Shown one piece after another: positions 7,966 through 16,331 of a stretch of 64,000 nt of DNA. The first letter of the stretch is position 1; each line of letters opens with the position of its first letter. A program made the position numbers and the translations under genes. Below the pieces are notes generated by a model. The model saw nothing but the letters and a program-made list of their open reading frames with translations. It was not told the DNA's origin and did no database searches. Source of the DNA: Flavipsychrobacter sp. (GTDB lineage Bacteria > Bacteroidota > Bacteroidia > Chitinophagales > Chitinophagaceae); the NCBI GenBank assembly GCA_017849575.1, contig JAFIGV010000003.1, positions 1 through 64,000 on the forward strand, written 5' to 3'.

Positions 7966-10164
7966 ATGCAGCCAAAGAAGATCCTGAGCCTTGCTATGAT
8001 GTTGTTTTCAGTCCTGAAACTGAGCGCACAACAAAGCTATGATGAAAAGGTGCGCAAGTACATTGAACAGTATAAGGACTGGGCTATTGCAGAACAGAGA
8101 CGCAGCGGTGTGCCGGCAGCGATAACCCTGGCGCAGGGCATTCACGAAACGAGCGCCGGCGAAAGCGAACTGGCACTGAATGCCAACAATCATTTTGGCA
8201 TCAAATGCCGCAGAGAGTGGACCGGGCTTACCTATGCCTATACCGACGATGCAAAAGATGAATGTTTCAGAAAATATCCATCAGCTTTTCAATCCTACAA
8301 AGACCATTCGGACTACCTGAGCGGAAGCCGCCGGTATGATGCTCTTTTTAAGCTTTCTGTAAATGATTATAAGGGCTGGGCTACGGGATTGAAAAGATGC
8401 GGCTACGCTACCAACCCCAAATACGCCCTGCTGATCATCAGGCTTGTCGAAAACTATAACCTGCAGCAATATACGGTTGCAGCACTCACAACAGATTACA
8501 ATCCTGTTCGCGATGCAGAACAGAAGGTGAAGAGCAACGCCGGAGAAGTAGTTCCTGCACAGGATGCTCCCGCTGCGGCCCTCCCTCAAACGCCTGTTAC
8601 AAAACGGAAAACCACGCTGTCGGTGTCTTATGAAAATGATGAGCAGCCACAGCCGGTAGCCGCACCAGAACCCGAAGATGCAGCAGAGCCGGTCTATGGA
8701 CAGTTGGTAAAAGTAAATGGCGTAAAGGCATTCTATGCACGGAAAGGGGCTGTGTTGCTGGAAGATGCATTTAAGTATAAGATTCGTTATGCAAAACTGC
8801 TCGAGATGAATGATCTGCCGGATCTGCCACTGGAAGCAGACATGTATGTGTACCTTGAAAACAAAAACACAAAAGGAATTCACCCCACCCATACCGTAAA
8901 GCGTGGCGAAACACTCATACAGATTGCACAGGCAGAAGCCCTGCAACTGAAATACCTGAAATATTACAACCGTATAGCAGCAAATGAAGAACCTGTAGCC
9001 GGTGCTGTACTCAACCTGCAGCAATACACACAAAACAAACCCGAGACCTATGTAAAAGCCATGGCGCCAAGAGAAACGACGCCAGCGTTTGCGGGCAGCA
9101 ATCCTTCTGCTGTTCCTCCCGGCGCGGGCAGAAGGCGTTCGGGCTACATTTCCAAACGGGTGCTTGAAGAAGAATTGGATACGGAAATGGGCTGGAAAAA
9201 ACCACCGGTAGCCGTAACAGAGAAACAGGAACTTGCAGAAAATAATCTGACGACTGGCAAAACCGAACCGGAACCCAAAGCGGAAGCTCCGGCTGAAGTG
9301 CCCGCAACAACTAATGCCATTGCCGTTGCTGAGCAACCTGCGGAATCAGTGGTATCGGAACCCCGCCAAAAAACAGAAGCAACAACTACAACGACTACTA
9401 CACAGCGTGAGGTTGAAGGGGTATCCGAAGAAAATGCCGAAACCAACGTGCCTATGGCGTCCACTACGGTTGAAAAGAAAAATACCGGCATTGAAGCAAC
9501 CACTTCTGCAGCATCTGACCCGGCCTATGCAGCTATAAAAAACGAAACCGCGGAGCTTACGGTAGCAGCGGAGGAATCAAAAACGGAAGAACCGGCAACG
9601 ATAAATCATGAACCGGTACAAAGCCAACGGACAGAAGAAATAACTTACGATGTAGTGCAGCCGGCACCCGTAGTTTACGCCACAAGCGAAGCACCGAAAA
9701 AAGAGCAAGCAACCCTGAAACCACAACGGGTGCCCGAATATATCAACAGCTTACCCGCTTCAAAAACAGTAATTAAACCTGTGCCGGCAGAAAAGCCTGC
9801 TGTGGTAAATGCTCCGCCAAAGAAAGCTGTGCCACAGATGCCGGAAGAACCCAAAAATGAATTTGACCGACTCAAGGCGAAACTCGACAGAGTGGTCTAT
9901 GCCGGAGTGCCGGAACCCGCGACAAAACCCAGTGTGGCGACTACGCCGGCAACAACGCAGCCTGAAACACCGAAGAAAGAAGGCACAAGCCAGGAACTAA
10001 AACCTTCAGCAGCAGCCAAAGGAAAACTCTACACGGTAAAAAAAGGCGACACCGCCTTCAGCATTGCGAAGAAGCACAACATCAGCATGAAGGAACTGCG
10101 CGACTGGAACCATCTGGAATTTGAAAACATAAAAGTAGGACAACAACTCAGGGTCAGTCAATAG
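7966..10164 (+). CDS. Glucosaminidase (GH73) with two LysM domains
   Basis: This 732-residue exported murein hydrolase has a signal peptide (about 1-21, ending LKLSAQ). The GH73 domain covers about residues 30-170, with AITLAQGIHETSAGESELA holding the catalytic Glu, NNHFGIKC, FRKYPSAFQSYKDHSDYL and GWATGLKRCGYAT. A LysM-like segment lies near 300-350 (HTVKRGETLIQIAQ). A long Pro/Ala/Thr/Glu-rich, probably disordered linker follows (about 370-670), with runs of Thr and Glu. A clean LysM ends the protein (YTVKKGDTAFSIAKKHNIS to VGQQLRVSQ). It would cut between GlcNAc and MurNAc in peptidoglycan while LysM holds it on the wall. It ends two bases before hpt. Confidence 0.92.
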   Translation: MQPKKILSLAMMLFSVLKLSAQQSYDEKVRKYIEQYKDWAIAEQRRSGVPAAITLAQGIHETSAGESELALNANNHFGIKCRREWTGLTYAYTDDAKDECFRKYPSAFQSYKDHSDYLSGSRRYDALFKLSVNDYKGWATGLKRCGYATNPKYALLIIRLVENYNLQQYTVAALTTDYNPVRDAEQKVKSNAGEVVPAQDAPAAALPQTPVTKRKTTLSVSYENDEQPQPVAAPEPEDAAEPVYGQLVKVNGVKAFYARKGAVLLEDAFKYKIRYAKLLEMNDLPDLPLEADMYVYLENKNTKGIHPTHTVKRGETLIQIAQAEALQLKYLKYYNRIAANEEPVAGAVLNLQQYTQNKPETYVKAMAPRETTPAFAGSNPSAVPPGAGRRRSGYISKRVLEEELDTEMGWKKPPVAVTEKQELAENNLTTGKTEPEPKAEAPAEVPATTNAIAVAEQPAESVVSEPRQKTEATTTTTTTQREVEGVSEENAETNVPMASTTVEKKNTGIEATTSAASDPAYAAIKNETAELTVAAEESKTEEPATINHEPVQSQRTEEITYDVVQPAPVVYATSEAPKKEQATLKPQRVPEYINSLPASKTVIKPVPAEKPAVVNAPPKKAVPQMPEEPKNEFDRLKAKLDRVVYAGVPEPATKPSVATTPATTQPETPKKEGTSQELKPSAAAKGKLYTVKKGDTAFSIAKKHNISMKELRDWNHLEFENIKVGQQLRVSQ

Positions 10165-10166
10165 TT

Positions 10167-10697
10167 ATGGTTCAGGTACACGACAAAAAATTCAGACCCT
10201 TCATCAGCAGGGAAGCCATACAAAAAAGAGTGGCAGAGCTGGGCCGTCAGATCGATCATGACTATGAGGGACTGCGCCCGCTGTTCATTGCTGTGCTCAA
10301 CGGATCATTTGTGTTTGCTTCCGATTTATTTCGATGCATTACGATAGAAGCCGAAATCTCTTTTATTAAACTTGCCTCTTACAAAGGCACTACATCAACG
10401 GGCAATGTGGTGACGGCCATTGGCATGGAAGAAAATCTCCACCAACGCCATGTTATCTTGCTGGAAGATATTATTGATACCGGTAAAACGCTGAGCGCCT
10501 TCGTGCCCGAACTGTTGTCGAGACAGCCCGCCTCACTGCGCATTGCCAGCTTTCTTACCAAGCCCGAAGCGTTGAAGTATGATATCAAAGCAGACTACGC
10601 CGGCTTTGAGGTGCCCAATAAATTTGTAGTGGGCTACGGACTGGATTATGACGGCCTCGGTAGAAATTTACCAGAGCTCTATGAACTTGCAGAATAG
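10167..10697 (+). CDS. hpt: Hypoxanthine phosphoribosyltransferase
   Basis: This 176-residue purine salvage enzyme makes IMP (and probably GMP) from hypoxanthine or guanine and PRPP. The PRPP-binding motif VILLEDIIDTGKTLSAF is clear near residue 90-106. FIAVLNGSFVFASDLFR and EISFIKLASYKG are the family's N-terminal flexible-loop region, and FVVGYGLDYDG is the base-binding segment near the end. The length is normal. The start follows the glucosaminidase stop by two bases, so translation is probably coupled. The 3' end lies 11 bases from the convergent IS3-like gene. Confidence 0.95.
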   Translation: MVQVHDKKFRPFISREAIQKRVAELGRQIDHDYEGLRPLFIAVLNGSFVFASDLFRCITIEAEISFIKLASYKGTTSTGNVVTAIGMEENLHQRHVILLEDIIDTGKTLSAFVPELLSRQPASLRIASFLTKPEALKYDIKADYAGFEVPNKFVVGYGLDYDGLGRNLPELYELAE

Positions 10698-10708
10698 ACA
10701 ATCCCTCT

Positions 10709-11824
10709 TTAACCCTGAACCGAATCGGCCAGCATAGCACTAACCTGCCACTCAAGTTGCAAAAAATCCTGTACACCATCCGGCTGATAGCGATGGCGTA
10801 AATGGGTTTCCATCTCTTCGATAGCCTGAAGGTTTTCCGGCTTATTGAGCGAAAAAGTATGAAGCGCCATTTTGTGCTGCCATACCCAGCGCGTAAGCTC
10901 ACGTGCCGAAAGCACCTCTTTTCCGGGCACACGCAGTTTTTTGGGCAGGCCATTCTCCACAGCCGCCCGTTCCAGAAAACCGAGCACATGGTCAATAGTT
11001 ACCTTTCCGGTTCCACATACCGCATTCACCGGCTCCGCAGCTCCGTCGGCAAGTAAACAGAGTACCCACCAGGCACGGTCATCGCCGCCGGCAAACCGAC
11101 CTTCGAGCAGGACAATGTTCCAGACAGCGCCGGTAGTGTCTCTGCGCCTTATGGCTGTGGGCACATGGGCAGCTTCGGGCGCCTCCGGCTGCGCAGGCTC
11201 CAAGCCGTTTGCCTTCTCCCATCGCGTATTCGACCGCTTCCTTTCCAGGTACACCATTCCATCGCGATATACCCGTTTGATCTGTTTGCGGGTCCAGTCG
11301 GGATGTTGCTGCAACAGCAGTTTATAACAGTCTTCAAACTCCCGGCTTCGGTCTTCGCGGATCACCGCTACCAACGCTTCATAGACCATGTAATCTTCGG
11401 CCTCTGGCTTTCGTGGTTTGTAGCCATATTGAGCCTCGTCCATGCCGGCTATAGCACATGCTTGTGCAACCGTAAGCGTGTAACGTTTGATGAGCGCTGC
11501 GACGATCTTCTTCGAAAACTGACGCGAGGGATCTACACCGGCAAGTGCATTGACCAACATTTTGTACCGTTCAGCTATCTCAGGACCTGCCTTCTGTATA
11601 AGATCCGGACGTGAGGTTTTAGGCGTATGCCGGGGTGCCGGCGACTTCAGTTCCCGGGCGGCTTTCACCTCCTCTTCTATATACCTGAATTCATCAATCC
11701 AATTGTATAAAGTAGCCCGGGAGATCGAGGCTTCGCGACAGATTTCCTTCACCGTCTTCTGCCGCGAAAACTTGTCGCGCACCCATTGCTTGCGCTTTTC
11801 TTCGTCGAAACGATAGGTATTCAT
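10709..11824 (-). CDS. IS3-like transposase derivative lacking catalytic aspartates
   Basis: This 371-residue protein reads like IS3-family OrfA and OrfB joined in one frame. Residues about 1-45 are a transposase-type HTH (KTVKEICREASISRATLYNWI). About 115-205 matches the OrfB N-terminal region (LTVAQACAIAGMDEAQYGYKPR, then KQIKRVYRDGMVYLERKR). About 235-355 aligns with the integrase core. The first Asp is replaced in WNIVLLEGRF, the DNG of the second Asp motif reads PGK (LRVPGKEVLS), and only the Glu region (KPENLQAIEEMETHLR) is kept. The frame is intact and no terminal inverted repeats or target duplication are visible. I infer a catalytically dead, possibly domesticated DNA-binding protein. 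A rival view is a decaying transposase that by chance has no stop codon. Confidence 0.7.
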   Translation of the reverse strand: MNTYRFDEEKRKQWVRDKFSRQKTVKEICREASISRATLYNWIDEFRYIEEEVKAARELKSPAPRHTPKTSRPDLIQKAGPEIAERYKMLVNALAGVDPSRQFSKKIVAALIKRYTLTVAQACAIAGMDEAQYGYKPRKPEAEDYMVYEALVAVIREDRSREFEDCYKLLLQQHPDWTRKQIKRVYRDGMVYLERKRSNTRWEKANGLEPAQPEAPEAAHVPTAIRRRDTTGAVWNIVLLEGRFAGGDDRAWWVLCLLADGAAEPVNAVCGTGKVTIDHVLGFLERAAVENGLPKKLRVPGKEVLSARELTRWVWQHKMALHTFSLNKPENLQAIEEMETHLRHRYQPDGVQDFLQLEWQVSAMLADSVQG

Positions 11825-11917
11825 GAGCGCAAATTTAGACGGCCTGTCTATTAATGGGCAAGCTCTCCGCTATATTTAATTGTTAGGAATAAATGTATTA
11901 GGCAGTATTCTTCATCC

Positions 11918-12928
11918 TCAGGTTACAGACTTGAAGACAGTATAGCGCAGCGAAACTTCCAATAGCAGCGATATCAACGCCAGCAGTGCAAAAGGAAAGA
12001 ATAGCTCTGCGTAGTGTTTATAGCTGCTTACTTCAATTTTTGTCTTCTCCAGCTTATCAATATCGCCGTAGATAGTTTTAAGGGTTGAATTGTCGGTAGC
12101 ACGATAATATTTTCCCCCGGTTTCGGTGGCTATCTTTTTCAACAGTGCTTCATCTATCTGCACCTCTTGCATTTGCTTTTGCATTCCAAAAGGCGTCTGC
12201 ACCGGATAGGGTGCCATTCCGCGGGTACCGATTCCGATGGTGTACACCCGCACCTTGTAGGCCTTGGCCACTTCCAGCGCCAGTTCCGGGCCCACTTTCC
12301 CAACATTGTTTACACCATCCGTGAGCAAAATAATTACCTTGCTCTTTCCGTTCGACCTGCGAATGCGATCTACTGCGGTGGCCAGCCCGTCGCCAATAGC
12401 GGTACCATCTACCAACATTCCACTTTTGATGTTGGCGAGTTGCTCTTTTAGCACATCATGGTCAATGGTGATGGGGCACTGGGTAAAGCTTTCGCCGGAA
12501 AAGATCACAAGTCCGATGCGGTCTGTAGGGCGACGGTCCACAAAATCGGATGCAACTTTTTTTGCGGCCTCTATACGGTTTGGTTTAAGGTCTTCGGCCA
12601 GCATACTGCCCGATACATCCACCGACAAAACCATATCTATACCCTCGCTGTCGATGTTCTCCGTTACATTGCTCGATTGCGGCCGCGCCAATGCGACGAT
12701 CATGGCGGTAAGGGTGAGCATGCGTAAGAACACGAGTACAGGACGAAACCGTACCCGCCAGCCGGGCGACACCTTGCGGAGGCTCTGTGTGGTAGTGAGT
12801 CTCAGTGCGGGATGGTTGCCTGCGGCGGGACGATAATGCCACCAAAGCAACAGGGGAATAAATGCCAGAAGTGCAAAAAAAGCCGGGTGGGCAAAGCTGA
12901 TATGTTTCCAATCCATCAATGCGTTCAT
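11918..12928 (-). CDS. batA: BatA-like VWA-domain membrane protein
   Basis: This 336-residue protein has two N-terminal membrane helices (about 13-28 and 62-80), a von Willebrand A domain and a C-terminal helix (about 310-328). The VWA metal site is intact: DVSGSM, and the Thr of the DGTAIGDG loop. This is the BatA architecture of the Bacteroides aerotolerance operon, whose proteins sit in the inner membrane and affect stress and oxygen tolerance; the molecular function is not settled. It overlaps the BatD-like gene by four bases (ATGA). BatB and BatC are not next to it but at 36.9-38.7 kb. Confidence 0.88.
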   Translation of the reverse strand: MNALMDWKHISFAHPAFFALLAFIPLLLWWHYRPAAGNHPALRLTTTQSLRKVSPGWRVRFRPVLVFLRMLTLTAMIVALARPQSSNVTENIDSEGIDMVLSVDVSGSMLAEDLKPNRIEAAKKVASDFVDRRPTDRIGLVIFSGESFTQCPITIDHDVLKEQLANIKSGMLVDGTAIGDGLATAVDRIRRSNGKSKVIILLTDGVNNVGKVGPELALEVAKAYKVRVYTIGIGTRGMAPYPVQTPFGMQKQMQEVQIDEALLKKIATETGGKYYRATDNSTLKTIYGDIDKLEKTKIEVSSYKHYAELFFPFALLALISLLLEVSLRYTVFKSVT

Positions 12929-13875
12929 GGTTGCTGTGTGGTTTGGGTAACGGTCGGAATAGTTTCGCTCACAAACTGACGGCTTTGATCCATAGCCTGT
13001 GTATGCTCCTGAGGCAGAGGTTGTGCTTTGGCAAATTTTGCGAGGTCAGCCGTATAGAGAATTTGTGCCAGACGGTCATAGTGCGGTCGCAGTTCCGGAT
13101 GACCCATTGCTTTCTGCAATAGTTCGTCTGTGGTCAGTTCCAGGGCCGGGGTTCTAAAGCGCTCTTCGATATAGCTGCGCAGAATGTCGGTGAGCTGCAC
13201 ATAGTATTCCTTGATCCTTCCGGCCTGCCAGAGCTGCTGTTGTTCGAGCGCTGAAAGCTGCCGCAATGTTTTCTGTTGCAGGGTTTCCGCCGGTCCTCGT
13301 TCCACAACCGGTGCAGCAACTTTCTTATTTTTTCTAAAATAGTAGATGATAAAAATGGCCAGAAGGATGAGCAGCAAACCGCCGCCGATGAGCGGTAAAT
13401 AATCCCGCCAGCTTCGCTCGATGGTGATGATGTCTTTGATCCCCTTATATGGCTGTGTGGTATCTACCGCTATCGTCTGTACCAGTACGTCAAAGCTATC
13501 TGTAGGCAGGGTATAGGCAGCACCATTTGCGGGTATCACAGGAAAATGAAACGACGGGATGCGGAATATACCGCTGTCGAAACCTGTGATCAGCAGTCTT
13601 TGCTTCAGCGTCACCTGGTCGCCTTGCTTCAGCGTGTCTATTTTTCCGCGTTCCACCACTTCCAGCGTATTGAAAGTATCGGGTATTGCTGCCCATTGCA
13701 GGCGGCTGTCTTTCAGGTTGTGGGTGGCTTCTATAAACAGCTTGATCTGATCGCCCACAGCGATCCGGTTGGCATCGACCCTTGCTTTCACGCTGGCCTG
13801 TTGGGCCCCGGCCGCGCCCGCGTTGAGCAGGATGCCGAGGCAAAGCAACCATACGATATGTAGCCCGTTCTTCAT
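12925..13875 (-). CDS. BatD/DUF4381-like membrane-anchored protein
   Basis: This 316-residue protein has a signal peptide (about 1-25, ending GAAGAQ) and a periplasmic beta-rich domain (26-160). This domain is of the kind seen in BatD-like proteins: VDANRIAVGDQIKLFIEA, then GIFRIPSFHFPV. A membrane helix follows (LPLIGGGLLLILLAIFIIYYF, about 158-178). The cytosolic helical tail holds the DUF4381-like pattern (YYVQLTDILRSYIEERF, ALELTTDELL). It overlaps batA and abuts the DUF58 gene, so the three form one operon. By family knowledge it is a partner of the VWA proteins; the direct role is unknown. Confidence 0.8.
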   Translation of the reverse strand: MKNGLHIVWLLCLGILLNAGAAGAQQASVKARVDANRIAVGDQIKLFIEATHNLKDSRLQWAAIPDTFNTLEVVERGKIDTLKQGDQVTLKQRLLITGFDSGIFRIPSFHFPVIPANGAAYTLPTDSFDVLVQTIAVDTTQPYKGIKDIITIERSWRDYLPLIGGGLLLILLAIFIIYYFRKNKKVAAPVVERGPAETLQQKTLRQLSALEQQQLWQAGRIKEYYVQLTDILRSYIEERFRTPALELTTDELLQKAMGHPELRPHYDRLAQILYTADLAKFAKAQPLPQEHTQAMDQSRQFVSETIPTVTQTTQQP

Positions 13876-14744
13876 TATCTGCCTTTAAAAAAGCCCTGTA
13901 ACAATTTTACGTAGTCATCGTCTGTCTTCAGTGTAAGCAAGGATGCGCCGCTTTTGCGGAAGGCTTGCATACAATATTGCCGGTGCTGATCGAAACCTTC
14001 GGTGTAGGATTTCCGCACCTGCTTGTCGTCGGTGTCCACCCACTGCAGGGCAGCCGTTTCTGCGTCTATGACCTGCACCAGTCCTGCCGCGGGCAGTTCA
14101 CGATCAGCACGATCATAAACCTGCATACCCACAAGGTCATGTTTTCTTGCCGCAAGCTGTAAGGATTTCTCATACGGTTCGCTGACGAAATCGCTTAGCA
14201 AAAAAGCGATCGTTCTTTTCTTCAATACGTTGTTGAGATAGTCGAGCGCCACCTGCACCTTTGTGCCGCCCCGCTGTACGGGCTCCAGCGCAATCAGCTC
14301 GCGGATGATGCGCAGAATATGGCTTCTGCCCTTCTTGGGAGGAATAAATTTCTCAACCTTATCACTGAAAAAAATCACCCCTACTTTATCATTATTGGTG
14401 GCCGCAGAAAAAGAAAGAACGGCGCAAATCTCTGTGATCAGTTCTCTTTTCAGACGCTGTCGGGTACCAAAAAGTGCGCTGCTGCTCACATCCACCAGCA
14501 ACATTACTGTGAGCTCGCGCTCTTCTTCGAAAACCTTTACAAAGGGGTGCGAAAACCGTGCAGTTACGTTCCAGTCAATAGATTTCACATCATCGCCGGG
14601 TGTGTACTCGCGTACCTCGCTGAAAGACATGCCACGGCCTTTAAATGCAGAATGATATTCGCCTGCAAAGATATGATTGCTCAATCCCCGGGTTTTGATC
14701 TCGATACGCCTCACCCGCTTTAAAATCTCCGCTGTTGTAAGCAT
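13875..14744 (-). CDS. DUF58 domain protein of the Bat operon
   Basis: This 289-residue cytosolic protein carries the DUF58 signature GDDVKSIDWNVTARF near residue 50. A VWA-like fold follows (VMLLVDVSSSALFGT), in which DVSSS keeps the metal-site pattern, and FLLSDF marks a later strand. DUF58 proteins are normally encoded next to a MoxR-type AAA+ ATPase and to BatA. Here the Bat neighbours follow with overlapping codons, but no moxR is present upstream; the next gene is divergent. It is the first gene of the three-gene operon. Confidence 0.9.
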   Translation of the reverse strand: MLTTAEILKRVRRIEIKTRGLSNHIFAGEYHSAFKGRGMSFSEVREYTPGDDVKSIDWNVTARFSHPFVKVFEEERELTVMLLVDVSSSALFGTRQRLKRELITEICAVLSFSAATNNDKVGVIFFSDKVEKFIPPKKGRSHILRIIRELIALEPVQRGGTKVQVALDYLNNVLKKRTIAFLLSDFVSEPYEKSLQLAARKHDLVGMQVYDRADRELPAAGLVQVIDAETAALQWVDTDDKQVRKSYTEGFDQHRQYCMQAFRKSGASLLTLKTDDDYVKLLQGFFKGR

Positions 14745-14901
14745 AGTTTCTTCCGGAACGAAAACATGAATTTTTTCGGAGCAAATGTAACAGTTAGCCT
14801 TTTTAGCTGTTTCTGCGGTTTACTTAAAATTTTCTGAAAACCTGAGTGGCGGGCGCCAAAGGTTTTTGATCAGGAGCCTGTCGCAGACAGCGGGGTATGG
14901 T

Positions 14902-14934
14902 TTTGGTGGCAATGATTTTTTGAACGTAGTTTTG
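14902..14934 (+). promoter_or_regulatory. Bacteroidota promoter (TTTG-N21-TAGTTTTG)
   Basis: TTTG at 14902-14905 and TAGTTTTG at 14927-14934 match the -33 and -7 elements of the primary Bacteroidota sigma factor with near-ideal spacing. The ATG of the lipoprotein gene follows 14 bases later. Confidence 0.6.
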
Positions 14935-14948
14935 CTAAAATTCTTACC

Positions 14949-15785
14949 ATGAGTATTTCAACACGTGCCCTGCTTTTTGCAGCGCTTTCTTTTTCCTTCG
15001 CCCTTACTTCCTGCAGCGAAAATGCGGAGGAGAACAAAGAAGCCGTGACGACAGAAGTTGCCCCTGCGCCGTCTGTGATGCTTGCAGATGTGCCCGCTTC
15101 CGAAGACTTTCCGGATGCGCAACTCTCCCTTGGCAATGTAACGGCCACAGCAGCGGGCGATAGCACGAAGGTGAGTTTCAACTTCAACGTAAAAAACTAC
15201 GAACTCAAAAACCAAACCGGCGACGAAGCGAGCAAGGTGTGCAACAACTCCGACAAGGGTCAGCATATCCACTTCATCCTCGACGAAAAGCCTTACGTAG
15301 CGCTGTATGAACCCAAGCACGAAACGGTTGTAGCTAAGAATTCAGAGCATTATGTCATGGCATTTCTCAGTCGTTCGTATCATATGTCTCTGAAGCATAA
15401 GGGCGCAGCACTTGTTTATCATTTTAAGATCGATGAAAACGGGAAACTCGAAAAACTGGAAGTACCTAAAACACCGATGGTTTTCTACAGCCGTCCCAAA
15501 GGCGATTACCTCGGTAAAGACACAGAGAATGTGTTGTTTGATTTCTATGTTTGGAATGCCACACTGGGCTCGGACAATATGATCAAGGCAGACATCCGGA
15601 CCGGCGGCAAGGATACTTCATTTATCATTTCGGATTGGAAACCTTACTTCCTGAAAAATCTCGCCATGGGAAAATCCACGATCAAACTGATGATGATCGA
15701 TAAGGACGGCAGAATGGTGGAAGGACCGAATACCGAGGTAAGCAGAGAAATCAACCTGTCGAAAGATGAGCCGATGACAAAATAA
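14949..15785 (+). CDS. Hypothetical lipoprotein
   Basis: This is a 278-residue protein with a lipoprotein signal peptide (about 1-20) and lipobox LTSC, so it should be lipidated and sit in the outer or inner membrane facing the periplasm. The residues after Cys are acidic and flexible (about 21-45). The rest is beta-rich. One segment, GQHIHFILDEKPYVALYEPKHE (about 97-118, His residues close together), could bind a metal or ligand. I know of no function. It is monocistronic: its own promoter lies upstream and a terminator follows. Confidence 0.75.
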   Translation: MSISTRALLFAALSFSFALTSCSENAEENKEAVTTEVAPAPSVMLADVPASEDFPDAQLSLGNVTATAAGDSTKVSFNFNVKNYELKNQTGDEASKVCNNSDKGQHIHFILDEKPYVALYEPKHETVVAKNSEHYVMAFLSRSYHMSLKHKGAALVYHFKIDENGKLEKLEVPKTPMVFYSRPKGDYLGKDTENVLFDFYVWNATLGSDNMIKADIRTGGKDTSFIISDWKPYFLKNLAMGKSTIKLMMIDKDGRMVEGPNTEVSREINLSKDEPMTK

Positions 15786-15807
15786 TCCGGAAGAAAAAAC
15801 ATTTACA

Positions 15808-15834
15808 GCCTGCGCTCAGCCGCGGGCTTTTTTT
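15808..15834 (+). terminator. Rho-independent terminator
   Basis: A GC-rich hairpin (GCCTGCG and CGCGGGC with one G-T pair, loop of six) is followed by seven T. It ends the lipoprotein gene. Confidence 0.85.
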
Positions 15835-15857
15835 GGACAATTTTTTATAAAAAGAAC

Positions 15858-16331
15858 ATGGCAGAAGACCTGCAAATTATCTCCGGCACAAAAAACGAGC
15901 AGTACGAAGCCTTGCTGCCGCAAATAGAAGCGCTGATCAGCTATGAAACCGATTTAGTTGCCAACCTGGGAAATGTGGTGGCGGCGCTCAAAGAACAGTT
16001 TCAGTGGTTTTGGGTGGGCTTTTATGTGGTGAAAGAAGGCGAACTGGTATTGGCGCCTTTTCAGGGACCGGTCGCCTGCACGCGTATCCGGAAGGGTAAA
16101 GGCGTTTGCGGTACGAGTTGGGAACAGAAGCAAACGCTGATCGTACCCGATGTGGATCAATTTCCCGGTCACATTGCTTGTTCATCTTTATCGAAATCGG
16201 AAATAGTGGTGCCGGTGATCAGAAATGAAGAAGTGGTTGCCGTGCTGGATGTGGACAGCGATGCCTACAACCAGTTTGATGAAACCGACCAATACTATCT
16301 CGAAAAAATTGTAGAATTGCTACGGTTTTAG
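15858..16331 (+). CDS. msrC: Free methionine-(R)-sulfoxide reductase (GAF type)
   Basis: This 157-residue cytosolic GAF-fold enzyme reduces free L-methionine-R-sulfoxide. The three conserved cysteines are all present: Cys74 in PVACTRI, Cys84 in KGVCGTSW and Cys108 in HIACSSLSKSEIVVP. VVAVLDVDSD near the end is the conserved GAF strand. It has normal family length. Its 3' end overlaps the convergent amidohydrolase gene by four bases. Confidence 0.93.
   Translation: MAEDLQIISGTKNEQYEALLPQIEALISYETDLVANLGNVVAALKEQFQWFWVGFYVVKEGELVLAPFQGPVACTRIRKGKGVCGTSWEQKQTLIVPDVDQFPGHIACSSLSKSEIVVPVIRNEEVVAVLDVDSDAYNQFDETDQYYLEKIVELLRF

Noticed and set aside
8281-9336. 351-codon minus-strand frame inside the glucosaminidase gene
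   Set aside because: Its composition (Cys, Phe, Arg rich) is that of the complement of a Pro/Ala/Thr/Glu linker.
10709-11824. Active IS3 insertion
   Set aside because: Catalytic residues are lost and no terminal inverted repeats or target duplications are visible.
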